From Arcticibacter svalbardensis MN12-7 (lineage in GTDB: Bacteria > Bacteroidota > Bacteroidia > Sphingobacteriales > Sphingobacteriaceae), in assembly GCF_000403135.1 (NCBI RefSeq), contig NZ_AQPN01000043.1, forward strand, positions 85,577 to 149,576: a DNA stretch of 64,000 bases, given 5' to 3'. Below are positions 9,105 through 18,239 of this stretch, piece by piece. Within the stretch, counting starts at the first letter, position 1. Every line of letters begins with the position of its first letter. Both the position numbers and the translations under genes were made by a program. The notes below the pieces were generated by a model that saw only the letters and a list, made by a program, of their open reading frames with translations, searched no databases and was not told the origin of the DNA.

Positions 9105-9230
9105 GATTATAAGCTAATTATGCCTCTCATTTTCTAACTCATGCAGAAAAGTGCCTTGAATCATTTTTTACACAGATTATTCATTTTACTTTCGTTTCTT
9201 GATTATTAACCAGATTAAATACCATTTCAC

Positions 9231-10367
9231 TTGAAAATTGCTGTTGTTAAAGAGTGCAAAGAACCCGAGAAACGGGTAGCACTTACTCCAGATAGTGTTA
9301 AATCACTTATAAAAGCTGGATTTGAATGTTTTATTGAAGCCGGTGCAGGTTTAGCAACCGGTTTTTACGATTCTGCTTATGAAGCTGCAGGTGCGCGTGT
9401 TTATTCAGATAAACAAGCTCTTTTAACTGAAGTGGATGTTCTTTTGAAGGTAAATGCCCCACTGGTCGACGAATTATTGCTCCTGAAAGAAGGTTCAATA
9501 ACCATATCGTTTCTATATGGCTATACTGTTCCTGAGATAATAGAGGCTTTGTTAGTCAAGAAGATATCCGCGTTCGCAATGGATGCTGTACCTCGTATTT
9601 CGCGTGCACAAAAAATGGATGCTTTAAGCTCGCAGGCTAATCTTGCAGGTTACAAAGCTGTACTATTAGGTGCAAACGCCCTTGGCAAAATATTCCCATT
9701 AATGATGACTGCTGCGGGTACAATAACACCTGCACGGGTATTGATTTTTGGTGCCGGAGTTGCAGGTTTACAAGCGGTGGCTACAGCTAAACGTTTAGGT
9801 GCGGTAGTTGAAGTTACGGATGTTCGTGCAGAAACAAAGGAGCAGGTAGAATCATTGGGAGGGAGATTTCTTGAAGTACAGGCCGAAGGGGTTCAAACAG
9901 AAGGAGGTTATGCTAAAGAAGTTTCTGCAGAATACCTGCAAAAACAAAAGGAACTTATTGTCAAACATATTGCCGAGGCTGATATTGTAATTACTACAGC
10001 ACTTGTGATCGGGAAAAAAGCACCCCTTTTGGTCTCTGAAGATATGGTTAAGAGTATGAAACCAGGATCTGTCATAATTGATATGGCTGTAGAAAGTGGA
10101 GGTAATTGCGCGATAAGTGAACTTAATTGCACCGTAATCAAACATGGTGTTACCATTATTGGCGAATCTAACCTGCCTGGAATGGTTTCTGTCAATGCAA
10201 GTGAACTTTATGCAAAGAATATTAGCACGCTTCTACTGCATCTCGCTACTAAAGACTCCTTTAAATGGGATATGGATGAAGAAATAACAAAAGGCTCCCT
10301 TATTACCCATCAGGGCGAAGTTGTCCATCAGTTTACAAAAGAAATTTTAAATAAAAATAAAGTATGA
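9231..10367 (+). CDS. pntA: NAD(P) transhydrogenase subunit alpha, part 1
   Basis: This 378-residue soluble subunit (domain I) binds NAD(H) in the proton-translocating transhydrogenase that interconverts NADH plus NADP+ with NAD+ plus NADPH. The N-terminus KIAVVKECKEPEKRVALTPDSV is typical of the alanine dehydrogenase/PntA fold, and the dinucleotide-binding loop is FGAGVAGLQAVATAKRLGA around residue 170. The family N-terminus aligns exactly with a TTG start at 9231; no ATG is suitable. The alpha chain is split in two genes, as in Rhodospirillum-type enzymes. The stop overlaps the next ATG by four bases (ATGA). Confidence 0.9.
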   Translation: MKIAVVKECKEPEKRVALTPDSVKSLIKAGFECFIEAGAGLATGFYDSAYEAAGARVYSDKQALLTEVDVLLKVNAPLVDELLLLKEGSITISFLYGYTVPEIIEALLVKKISAFAMDAVPRISRAQKMDALSSQANLAGYKAVLLGANALGKIFPLMMTAAGTITPARVLIFGAGVAGLQAVATAKRLGAVVEVTDVRAETKEQVESLGGRFLEVQAEGVQTEGGYAKEVSAEYLQKQKELIVKHIAEADIVITTALVIGKKAPLLVSEDMVKSMKPGSVIIDMAVESGGNCAISELNCTVIKHGVTIIGESNLPGMVSVNASELYAKNISTLLLHLATKDSFKWDMDEEITKGSLITHQGEVVHQFTKEILNKNKV

Positions 10368-10651
10368 ATGCAGAAACCTTAATAATACTGCTATATGTGC
10401 TGGTACTTGCCAGCTTTGTGGGCTTTGAGCTGATCGCTAAAGTTCCCCCTACATTACACACACCCTTAATGTCGGGCTCTAATGCCATCTCAGGAATTAC
10501 TATTGTTGGAGCAATAGTGGCTGCTGGCCCTGCTGGCTTTCCTGTTAGTAAAGTATTAGGTATAGCAGCGCTATTCCTTGCTACATTAAATGTGGTTGGA
10601 GGGTATGTAGTGACCGACCGGATGTTACGGATGTTTAAAAAGAAAAAATAG
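10364..10651 (+). CDS. NAD(P) transhydrogenase subunit alpha, part 2 (membrane)
   Basis: This 95-residue membrane protein forms the alpha-side part of transmembrane domain II. It has three hydrophobic helices and the characteristic VPPTLHTPLMSGSNAISGI segment. It lies between the NAD-binding subunit (4-base overlap) and the beta subunit (three-base gap), the standard order for three-gene transhydrogenases. Confidence 0.92.
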   Translation: MNAETLIILLYVLVLASFVGFELIAKVPPTLHTPLMSGSNAISGITIVGAIVAAGPAGFPVSKVLGIAALFLATLNVVGGYVVTDRMLRMFKKKK

Positions 10652-10654
10652 TAC

Positions 10655-12046
10655 ATGGATCTTAAATTATTTATACAGGCGGCTTACCTGCTTGCTTCAG
10701 TATTATTTATTGTAGGCATTAAGATGCTTGGCAAAACAACTACTGCTCGACGGGGAAATACACTGAGTGCTGTTGCCATGCTTATTGCCGTTTTGGTAAC
10801 CTTACTCGATTCGCAGGTATTAAGTTTTACCGAAATCTTTATTACCATTTTAATTGGCTCTGCTGTTGGTACCTATGCGGCCCAAAAGATTGAAATGACA
10901 CAAATGCCTGAGATGGTTGGCCTATTAAATGGCTTTGGGGGAGCTTCATCTGTACTGGTTGCAGCATCGGAGTATTGGAGACAGGCACATAACGACGGCT
11001 TAACCATGGACGCTATTGTTGCGGTTACGGTTGTTTTAAGTGTAATAATTGGTGCTATAACTTTTACCGGATCTATGGTTGCGTTTGGTAAATTGAGAGG
11101 ATTGATTAACGGTCATGCCATTACTTTTAAAGGACAACATTTAATTAATGCAATTATTCTACTGGTCATACTTGTATTATCGGTGCTGGTTGTATTAAAT
11201 CCCAACATAGAAATTTGGATGATAGGTGTCTTATTTTTAGGTTTACTCCTGGGTGTGCTTGTTGTGATACCCATTGGAGGTGCCGATATGCCGGTAGTGA
11301 TCTCTTTGCTGAACTCATATTCAGGGATCGCTGCTTGTGCAACAGGATTTGTTCTGAACAATCAGGTATTAATTATAGCTGGAGCTCTTGTAGGTACTTC
11401 GGGTATAATTCTGACACAAATTATGTGTAAAGCCATGAATCGTTCATTAGCGAATGTTTTAATGGGTGGATTTGGTCAAACCGTTGGTACATCTTCAACC
11501 AGTGGTGATGATATCGTCGTTAAAGAAATAGGTGTGGAAGAAACTGCTATGCTTTTCGATTCTGCATCTTCTGTTATTATTGTTCCAGGATATGGTATGG
11601 CTGTGGCTCAAGCGCAACATGTTGTAAAAGAGCTGACTGATTTGCTGGAGAAAAAGAATATAAAAGTAAAATTTGCTATTCATCCAGTAGCCGGACGTAT
11701 GCCAGGACACATGAATGTGCTGCTTGCCGAAGCAAATATTCCATACGATAAATTAATTGAGATGGATGAAATTAACGATGAATTCGCAAATACGGATATC
11801 GCTTTAGTTATCGGTGCAAACGATGTGGTTAATCCTGCTGCTCATACCAATCCTCAAAGCCCTATTTTCGGCATGCCAATATTAAATGTCGATAAGGCTA
11901 GAACTGTAATCGTATCTAAAAGAAGCATGAATGCAGGGTATGCCGGTATTGAGAATGAGCTATTCGGCTATCCTAACTGTCTGATGCTATTTGGCGATGC
12001 TAAATCAACAATGGCCAAAGTTGTAGGGGAACTAAAAGAACTTTAG
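10655..12046 (+). CDS. pntB: NAD(P) transhydrogenase subunit beta
   Basis: This 463-residue protein holds the remaining transmembrane helices of domain II (about residues 1-260) and the soluble NADP(H)-binding domain III (about 290-463). Visible marks include EMVGLLNGFGGASS, GGADMPVVISLLNSYSG, the NADP-binding loop VPGYGMAVAQAQH and KRSMNAGYAG near the C-terminus. It completes the proton pump that supplies NADPH. Its length equals the family norm. Confidence 0.93.
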   Translation: MDLKLFIQAAYLLASVLFIVGIKMLGKTTTARRGNTLSAVAMLIAVLVTLLDSQVLSFTEIFITILIGSAVGTYAAQKIEMTQMPEMVGLLNGFGGASSVLVAASEYWRQAHNDGLTMDAIVAVTVVLSVIIGAITFTGSMVAFGKLRGLINGHAITFKGQHLINAIILLVILVLSVLVVLNPNIEIWMIGVLFLGLLLGVLVVIPIGGADMPVVISLLNSYSGIAACATGFVLNNQVLIIAGALVGTSGIILTQIMCKAMNRSLANVLMGGFGQTVGTSSTSGDDIVVKEIGVEETAMLFDSASSVIIVPGYGMAVAQAQHVVKELTDLLEKKNIKVKFAIHPVAGRMPGHMNVLLAEANIPYDKLIEMDEINDEFANTDIALVIGANDVVNPAAHTNPQSPIFGMPILNVDKARTVIVSKRSMNAGYAGIENELFGYPNCLMLFGDAKSTMAKVVGELKEL

Positions 12047-12077
12047 ATTAGTATTTGAATTACGATATAATTATATG

Positions 12078-12123
12078 CATACCATCGCCTGGTCCACTTT
12101 TGTAAAGATCAGATGATGGTATG
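12078..12123. terminator. Inverted repeat after the transhydrogenase operon
   Basis: A 9-base perfect inverted repeat (CATACCATC / GATGGTATG) with a 28-base loop sits between the ends of pntB and the converging small gene. The loop is long and there is no strong T-run, so a terminator role is only tentative. Confidence 0.3.
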
Positions 12124-12141
12124 TTTATAAGTTATTTTATT

Positions 12142-12351
12142 TTAACCGTTTTTTTCAGGAAAGTCTGTTTCCTCCTGATTCTTTTCTATTTCAGCATCAG
12201 TGTCCTTGTCCTTAAGAACTTCCAATGCTAAAGGAGTCAATTCGGTATTTTCACCAATGGTATCATCTCCTGTATCCGCAGTATCATTTCTTTGTTCTTC
12301 TGTACCTGCATGCTCTTCAGGTACCTGATTATTAATTTCTTGATTTTCCAT
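12142..12351 (-). CDS. Small, highly acidic hypothetical protein
   Basis: This encodes 69 residues dominated by Glu, Asp, Asn, Gln and Thr (MENQEINNQVPEEHAG and onward), with one short hydrophobic stretch (LTPLALEVLKD). It is probably intrinsically disordered. No family recognised. The skewed but coherent composition and its place between two other genes favour a real gene. Confidence 0.45.
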   Translation of the reverse strand: MENQEINNQVPEEHAGTEEQRNDTADTGDDTIGENTELTPLALEVLKDKDTDAEIEKNQEETDFPEKNG

Positions 12352-12800
12352 AAATAAGTTTTCTAATCATAAAAGAAACTTTTGAATTTTTTGTTTCAAA
12401 TAGAATATTTTTAAGCTATAAAAATAAATAAGTAAATCTTTCCTTTTCCCTACGTCAATACCTTTGGAGACAGAATTAAATCAGTTTACCTCATAGATAA
12501 GCTTTATTAATTACACATAATTTCTCATTAATTCCTACATACGATACTGTAATTAGTTAAAAACGAGCAGATCATCGAACCTAATCTGGTTATATTTAAA
12601 TGAAAAAAAATAAAGCCTGATAGACATTTTACTTAATGAACAACATGTTAGCACATGAGAATCCCATTATATATAAAAGGATTGCTAATATTTTGTATCT
12701 ACCCTATTAAAAAACAGACATACCAGTACCAGAAGCAACTATTTCTTTAACATTTTATATTTTCCTGAATGAAGGATCCACTAATTGATGAGTCTTCCTC
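12352..12800. other. AT-rich intergenic stretch
   Basis: No gene, remnant or clear hairpin was found in this 449-base stretch. It probably includes the promoter of the small acidic gene and the 3' region of the GH97 gene. Confidence 0.4.
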
Positions 12801-14738
12801 CTATTCAAATACAATAACAAAACCACCGGCAGCCTTTACTTTGACTAGCGTATTTCTGGATGGTATAACATCCGATTGAACAAAGGATAGATCCTGAGCT
12901 CCATCCGTAATCATCTTTCCCGTAGAATTGATAAACGAAAGATCCAGGGTAAGCTCTTTATCTTCTTTTTCACCATTAATACCGGCAACAAACCATCTTG
13001 TTCCCGAACGACGCGCAATAACTACCCTTTTGCCTGGGAAACCATCTATAAAACGAACATCATCCCAGCTAGCTGGAAGCGTTTTAAGCATCTCTTTTAC
13101 ATACCCAGGCACATGGCTCATCCCTTCAGGGGTCTCTGCAAAATGCTGAATTCCGGACAGAAATAGAACAGGTAATGCCAGCTCAAATCCATTAGTTGTA
13201 CTTCTTTTAATATTTGGAATTTTATACAGAACCATGGGTGTATAATCCATCGGATCGTAAACATTACGCGTATAAGGGATCGTAGTACAATGAACAGGCT
13301 GCATATCTTCATTAGCCTGTAAAAATGTCCTGAACTCCATTCCTTTAATTGACTCCATGGTCATCAGGTTAGGATAGGTGCGCTGTAAGCCGCGAGGCAA
13401 GGTAGCACCATGAAAGTTGACCAGTATATGATGGTCAGCCGCGTCCTGTAAGATGTCTTGGTAATATTGCACAAAAGATTGTCCATCACCTCCAAAAAAA
13501 TCTATCTTAACCCCCTTGATCCCCATCTTCTCTAACTTGGCAAACTCAGTTACCCTGCTTTCTTTCGTGAGCAACAGATTTCTTGGAGTAAACGGAACAG
13601 TGTTCCATGTTCCTGCTGAATTGTACCACAGGATTAAACCAATGTCCTTTTTCTTAGCATAAGCGGCAAGCTCAGCAATTTTTTCATATCCTATCTTTTT
13701 ATCCCATTCCGCATCAACCAGGCAATAATCCCACTTCATATCCTTGGCATAGTCTATAAAACGCTTCTGCACATTAAATACCGTAGAATCATCCTTCAAC
13801 AGCACCCAGCTCCATGCAGATTTGCCCGGTTTAATAAAGGAAGCATCCATATTCAATGCAGGTTTAGCCAGGTCTGTTCCCAAAGTAGACTCTACAATAG
13901 TTTTCAGACTCCCTACACCAATAATCCTCCAGGGTGTATACCAGGGAAGTTCAGACTCCGGATTTAAAGCTGCTCCTGCAGAAAACACTTCCGGACCCTG
14001 TGGAAAGCTAATACTATATTCACCATTAGGAGATAGCGCATTCAAACGGGTATAACAGTAATTCCGTTCAGGTGCCGATTCCGTAATGACCACCCAAGTA
14101 TCCCCTGCCTGAAATAGTGCCGGATAAACCCAACCTGCCCGTATCGGTGAGGGTTTACCAACAGCAATCCCCTGCTGATAATTTTCTTCGTACGATGGAT
14201 TGGAATGCTCGAATCCCGTTTGCGCATCAGCCATTGGTTGAAGCCATCCCTTTGCATTTTCTGCAAAATTATAAGACGTGGCTTCTACAGTGATCTTCTT
14301 CACTACTGTAGATTTCTCCGGGAAGTAATACCGGAAAGCAACACCATCATTAGAAACCTGGAAGATTATATCCAGTTTAGCACCAGTTGCATTACTCAAA
14401 TGAAACACTTGTTTGTTCGCTGTATATTGATTGAGCTTACGTTTAGCCGTCAACAACTCATATTGATCTGTAGTGATGGTGATATCCGATGCTGAAATCA
14501 ATTTCAGGTTACGGGAAAAGTCAGCATCCTGACGAATTAATCCCAATTTAGACTGTTCCAGCACCACTACATTATTCCGGTTTAAAGAATAAAACAAGGT
14601 ACCTGTACGACGGAGACCAAAAGTTACTGATAAGGACTGATCCGGACTTTTAATCTGATATATTTTATCCTGAGCAGCAGCTGTCATACCACTGAATAAC
14701 AAAATCATCAGATTTAATTTCTTCAAGTATAGTTTCAT
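12801..14738 (-). CDS. Glycoside hydrolase family 97 enzyme
   Basis: This 645-residue secreted enzyme starts with a signal peptide cut after about MTAAAQ (residue 23). It has the GH97 layout: an N-terminal beta-sandwich (residues 25-280), a catalytic TIM barrel (about 290-560) and a C-terminal beta domain. GH97 contains inverting alpha-glucosidases (SusB type) and retaining alpha-galactosidases. Here Asp413 lies in GVKIDFFGGD and Glu462 in TMESIKG, which fit the nucleophile and acid/base of the retaining alpha-galactosidase type, so that activity is favoured; this is a comparison from memory. It likely acts in the periplasm on plant or host glycans. A decayed arabinanase gene lies directly upstream in the same direction. 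Confidence 0.88.
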   Translation of the reverse strand: MKLYLKKLNLMILLFSGMTAAAQDKIYQIKSPDQSLSVTFGLRRTGTLFYSLNRNNVVVLEQSKLGLIRQDADFSRNLKLISASDITITTDQYELLTAKRKLNQYTANKQVFHLSNATGAKLDIIFQVSNDGVAFRYYFPEKSTVVKKITVEATSYNFAENAKGWLQPMADAQTGFEHSNPSYEENYQQGIAVGKPSPIRAGWVYPALFQAGDTWVVITESAPERNYCYTRLNALSPNGEYSISFPQGPEVFSAGAALNPESELPWYTPWRIIGVGSLKTIVESTLGTDLAKPALNMDASFIKPGKSAWSWVLLKDDSTVFNVQKRFIDYAKDMKWDYCLVDAEWDKKIGYEKIAELAAYAKKKDIGLILWYNSAGTWNTVPFTPRNLLLTKESRVTEFAKLEKMGIKGVKIDFFGGDGQSFVQYYQDILQDAADHHILVNFHGATLPRGLQRTYPNLMTMESIKGMEFRTFLQANEDMQPVHCTTIPYTRNVYDPMDYTPMVLYKIPNIKRSTTNGFELALPVLFLSGIQHFAETPEGMSHVPGYVKEMLKTLPASWDDVRFIDGFPGKRVVIARRSGTRWFVAGINGEKEDKELTLDLSFINSTGKMITDGAQDLSFVQSDVIPSRNTLVKVKAAGGFVIVFE

Positions 14739-14759
14739 TTTAAAACGTTAATTATAATT

Positions 14760-15066
14760 TTAAATCACTTCAGGCCAACCTAAAGCATCCCATTTCAATA
14801 CTTTGATCTGCAATTTAGATTTACCATCATCATGCGCATGATAGATCAAGTAATCTTTTCAGCCCGTCCCAAAAGAGCCAAAAGCAAGGTACGAATTCCC
14901 TTTATCATCTGTGATCAAATTAGCATCTATAGCATTCCAGTTGGTAATTCCCGGATAAGGTTGGATAACCTTACCACAATCTACCCATTTATAATCAGGA
15001 CTTTGTGGATCTAACGATTTATTTGAATCCAGAAACGCTGATTTCTTAATAGACAGCTTGTAATTT
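14760..15066 (-). pseudogene. Remnant of a GH43 endo-arabinanase
   Basis: On the minus strand two pieces of a GH43 arabinan endo-1,5-alpha-L-arabinosidase can be read. The first (about 15066-14863) gives DPQSPDYKWVDCGKVIQ, GITNWNAIDANLITDD and SYLAFGSF, typical of the GH43 catalytic core. One T is missing at the conserved GSFWDGLK motif, so the frame runs into TGA. The second (about 14858-14760) gives YLIYHAHDDGKSKLQIKVL and WDALGWPEV, the normal GH43 C-terminus. The barrel sequence between them is deleted and there is no start codon. It lies 21 bases upstream of the GH97 gene, so the two were probably one operon. Confidence 0.72.
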
Positions 15067-15417
15067 TCACTTTAATACTTCTAATAAGATTGCAATAAGA
15101 ATCAGATATGAGTCCAACCACGGTTAGTTAAAGTCGGACTTACCTTAGGTTTTTATTAGTTAATATTCACATTGAATTACAATCATTTTATCTGTTAACC
15201 TGGCTTATTCCAATTTCGAACTTTAGTCAAAGCACATTAACAAGAAATTCAAAGAAGAATAAATGAACATAAATATTTTGCTTTGGCAGGTTTGAAATTT
15301 AAGCTTGATGCTATTTTAAGAAAATTCATACCGTTTCATGGAAGATTTGAGAAGATTTAGCTTTTATTTCGTCCTTAAAAATCTTTAGTATTTACTTTAC
15401 GCAAATAACAAAACAGT
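15067..15417. other. Intergenic stretch before the DUF6266-like gene
   Basis: No gene found in these 351 bases. The DNA is AT-rich. It should hold the promoter of the gene at 15418, but no clean TAnnTTTG box was located. Confidence 0.35.
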
Positions 15418-16383
15418 ATGGCAACTATAGATAACAAAGGAATGGTACATGGAACCGCAGGTTCAGTAATTTACCGGGAGTACAGAGGAAAGAATATCAT
15501 CCAGGGCAAGGCAAAGGCATTTAAGCAAACCGAAAAGACGATCAGGAGTGCTACTGAGTTTGGACTTTCGAGTTCAGCAGCAGCAGTTATAAGGACTGCA
15601 TTTGAACCGGCCTATTATTTTAAGGATGGGACGGCGGCTTACAGGAGTACACAACTGGTTTATAGGTCTATATTAAATAATGTCAGTGGAGAAAAAGGAA
15701 AAAGAGATCTCCATGATGCAGACCTTTCTTTTTTACTGGGATTGGATTTTAATGCGACCAGTAAGCTGCATGAAGTACTTCAAATGAGCCACTCGGTAAG
15801 TAAAACCCAAGAAGGTTTTGTGAGTGTTACTTTAGGATCTTTAAACACCCAAACAGGGATCAAAAGGCCTAAAAGCACTAGTGGAGCCTATATGAAACAC
15901 CGCATAAGGTTAATGCTGGTTGCTTTTAATTTCAGGGAAGAGTACTATGAAAACCTTGGTTTTCAGGATGTTGATCTGGAAGGGTATCAAAGCATTGAAG
16001 GACAAGTGATCACCTTTAATAAAAAAGTCCCTGATGATTGTCTGGCATTGGTGAGTATGTCATTGATGCTCTACTCTCCTATCAATCAAACCAATGAAAG
16101 TATCTTATTGAATAGTGCAGCGTTCAGCCCTTGTGCGATCATAGGAACCCTCCAATCAGAGAACCCCTCAAACTACCAATTAAAAATGGTTGACACACAG
16201 CCATCCAACTATCTTGGTAGAGAAGAAAAGATCAAGTTAATGGATTATAGAGGAAATCTCCTGATATTAGGGTTGGAAAACAGAATTAGCAAACTGATTA
16301 GTGCAACTAGCAAAAAGGCTAAAGTAAAGGAAGTGACACTAGACATCATCCCGAAAGGCCGGATTCCATTCCGAAAGAAATAA
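15418..16383 (+). CDS. DUF6266-like protein A, function unknown
   Basis: This 321-residue protein has no signal peptide or membrane helix. Its N-terminus (KGMVHGTAGSVIYREYRG) resembles the GxxSGKxGSVxGSxWR start of DUF6266 proteins. It is a clear paralogue of the protein at 60638: the first 110 residues align without a gap (EFGL at 47-50, RDLHD at 96-100 in both), and later blocks also match (AFNFREEYYENLGFQDVDL versus AFHFRKEFYQNMGFRDIEL; FSPCAIIG versus FSPAEIIG; YRGNLL versus YKGNML). The C-terminal 30 residues are basic and unique to this copy. No function is known. It stands alone beside a gene remnant. Confidence 0.68.
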   Translation: MATIDNKGMVHGTAGSVIYREYRGKNIIQGKAKAFKQTEKTIRSATEFGLSSSAAAVIRTAFEPAYYFKDGTAAYRSTQLVYRSILNNVSGEKGKRDLHDADLSFLLGLDFNATSKLHEVLQMSHSVSKTQEGFVSVTLGSLNTQTGIKRPKSTSGAYMKHRIRLMLVAFNFREEYYENLGFQDVDLEGYQSIEGQVITFNKKVPDDCLALVSMSLMLYSPINQTNESILLNSAAFSPCAIIGTLQSENPSNYQLKMVDTQPSNYLGREEKIKLMDYRGNLLILGLENRISKLISATSKKAKVKEVTLDIIPKGRIPFRKK

Positions 16384-16562
16384 AACTCTTTAGTAAAATA
16401 AATATGATTCGTTTTAAAAAATGGGAAAGCTTTCATTTCATAAAAAACCATTCCACATTATATAAAGAAAGATAAAGAATTGGTAATCCAAAGCAAATTT
16501 ATAAGAAATAAGTATCCGATGAAAACTGGATCATACCAGCCCAATAAAATTGGCATTAACCA

Positions 16563-16596
16563 CAAAGAGGTCGCCCTTTTAAAGACAACCTCTTTG
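16563..16596. terminator. Possible terminator between converging genes
   Basis: A perfect 9-base inverted repeat (CAAAGAGGT / ACCTCTTTG) with a 16-base loop lies between the DUF6266-like gene and the converging RRM gene. It is followed by AT-rich sequence without a pure T-run. Confidence 0.38.
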
Positions 16597-16618
16597 AAAT
16601 ATATTTTATAAATAGAGA

Positions 16619-16996
16619 TTAAATTCGTTTTCTTGGACGCTTGCCACCTACACGTTCTCCTGGTCTGCTTACCTTTTGATAAATTTTTGGTTTAACCTTC
16701 ACTTCAACCTTTCTTCCAAAAGTGCGTGGAGCAGGTTCAGGTTTTTCTTTTTTGCGGTCGTCCGCATAAGTAACGCTAATTACATCCTGATCGATACTCG
16801 CTTCATGGAGATTCTGCAAAGCTAATACCGCCTCCTCTTCGTTAGGCATATCAACAAAGCCAAATCTTCTGCTTATACCGGTATGCTTATCTCGTACTAT
16901 ATTTACAGCATCAACTGTACCATATTGTTCAAAGATATCTTTCAGCTCTAATTCTTCTAAATCGCGGGGAAATCCGCCTGCAAATAACTTAACCAT
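16619..16996 (-). CDS. RRM-domain RNA-binding protein
   Basis: This 125-residue cytoplasmic protein has one RNA recognition motif (residues 2-80) with RNP2 KLFAGGF at 3-9 and RNP1 RRFGFVDM at 43-50, both with the aromatic residues that stack on RNA. A basic tail (residues 85-125, many Lys, Arg and Pro) follows. Small single-RRM proteins of this kind are common in Bacteroidota and are thought to be post-transcriptional regulators or RNA chaperones. It stands alone. Confidence 0.88.
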   Translation of the reverse strand: MVKLFAGGFPRDLEELELKDIFEQYGTVDAVNIVRDKHTGISRRFGFVDMPNEEEAVLALQNLHEASIDQDVISVTYADDRKKEKPEPAPRTFGRKVEVKVKPKIYQKVSRPGERVGGKRPRKRI

Positions 16997-17385
16997 TACT
17001 TATGTATGTATTCTATGATTGGGTTTAGCCTATTAATTATTTTATCTAACAATGATGATTGCATCAATAAATATGCCGAAACAAAAATAATATCTCTCTA
17101 AAAGGAAATAAGCAATCTTCTATTAGTTAAAAGATTATTTTCTTTAAAACAAGAATGAATTGATAATCAGTTAAAATTAAACTTTATAAGGTTGTAAACG
17201 CCACAAATATATTATTTTCTTATCATAGTAGGGTGTAAAAATATCCTGTCTACAGTAAATTTAATAATTAAATTAATGAAATCCGGGTTAAGAGGGATAA
17301 ATATTTATGTGAGGCATCTGTTACACCATAAAAAAGCCGTTGAAGATCAAATTTCTCAACGGCTTTTTTGTAAATTGTTACTTAA
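16997..17385. other. Intergenic region between RRM gene and beta-barrel gene
   Basis: There is no gene in this 389-base AT-rich stretch. The right end holds the strong hairpin listed separately. The left part, before the RRM gene, is long enough to be a regulated leader, but no defined structure was recognised. Confidence 0.4.
17330..17369 (-). terminator. Strong intrinsic terminator of the beta-barrel gene
   Basis: A perfect 14-base inverted repeat (AAAAAAGCCGTTGA / TCAACGGCTTTTTT) with a 12-base loop lies 16 bases beyond the stop of the gene at 17386. The flanking A- and T-runs make it functional in either direction. Confidence 0.88.
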
Positions 17386-17892
17386 TTATTTACTTAAATT
17401 AAATCCATATGCGATACGTAAAGCAACCTGACTTGCATCATATTTCGTAAATTCCTCATAACGTACTCCAAGATCTAATCCGTTACCAAATCCCCAACCA
17501 ATTGCTGGTGCCCATACGAATGAAGTTTCAGCTCCATCATTGGTTCCAAAACCAGCACCTAGTTCTCCACCTACATAAAAGTTAGGAGTAACAAATACTT
17601 TAACTCCTGCCTTCAATGGAATAATTCCCAGATCATCAGCTGGTTTGAATTCATCCTTAACAAAGAAATTAGTATAACCAGTACTTAATGTTAAAGATAC
17701 AGGTCCTACAAGATCCTTCTGCAATTTAAGATCACCTCCTAATACAAATCCATAAGGACTATCTATAGACACACCCGGATTAATACCTACTCCAAGGCGC
17801 CATGCTTGGGAATCCTGTGCTTTTGTTTCTGTTGCAAATACTAATGCTGCTATTGCGAATGCTGCTGTGAATAGTTTAAATGACGTTTTCAT
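17386..17892 (-). CDS. Secreted outer-membrane beta-barrel family protein
   Basis: This is a 168-residue protein with a signal peptide (MKTSFKLFTAAFAIAALVFA, cut near KAQ) and a body of alternating strands (LGVGINPGVSIDS, VGPVSLTLSTGYTNFFV, NFYVGGELGAGFG, LDLGVRYEEF, ALRIAYGF). This is the pattern of a small eight-strand outer-membrane barrel of the OmpX/OMP_b-brl type. The specific role is unknown. It is monocistronic with its own strong terminator. Confidence 0.75.
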   Translation of the reverse strand: MKTSFKLFTAAFAIAALVFATETKAQDSQAWRLGVGINPGVSIDSPYGFVLGGDLKLQKDLVGPVSLTLSTGYTNFFVKDEFKPADDLGIIPLKAGVKVFVTPNFYVGGELGAGFGTNDGAETSFVWAPAIGWGFGNGLDLGVRYEEFTKYDASQVALRIAYGFNLSK

Positions 17893-18239
17893 ACTAATGT
17901 ATTAATGAATATTATTATAGACACTAAACGTCAATTTGTATGCCAAAGGAAGCAAAACAGACCTCCCACATCCTAATTCTAATGTAAATTTCATTGCCCA
18001 TATGCGTATTAAACGCTTCATTTTAAAGCTATTCAGTTAGGATAAAACAGGGCTTATATTTGCCGATATAAATCAGGTTTGAATTAATTTATTTTATACA
18101 AAGTTTAACAAATTGACCGATTCGCGCGATAAGTGTACATATTTGGGTTCATTTTTTATTAACAAGACAATTAAATACATCAATTGAACTTATGCTTCAT
18201 GTACTCTTAATATTCATAAATTTGAAAAACTATTTATAG
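17893..18239. other. Divergent promoter region
   Basis: This 347-base gap separates the divergent beta-barrel and epimerase genes and must hold both promoters. A TATATTTG at 18055-18062 matches the -7 consensus on the plus strand but lies about 180 bases before the epimerase start, so it would give a long leader. No other feature was recognised. Confidence 0.35.

Noticed and set aside
9187..9194. TACTTTCG as a promoter box for the transhydrogenase operon
   Set aside because: It has one mismatch to TAnnTTTG and no -33 partner at proper spacing, so it is not called.
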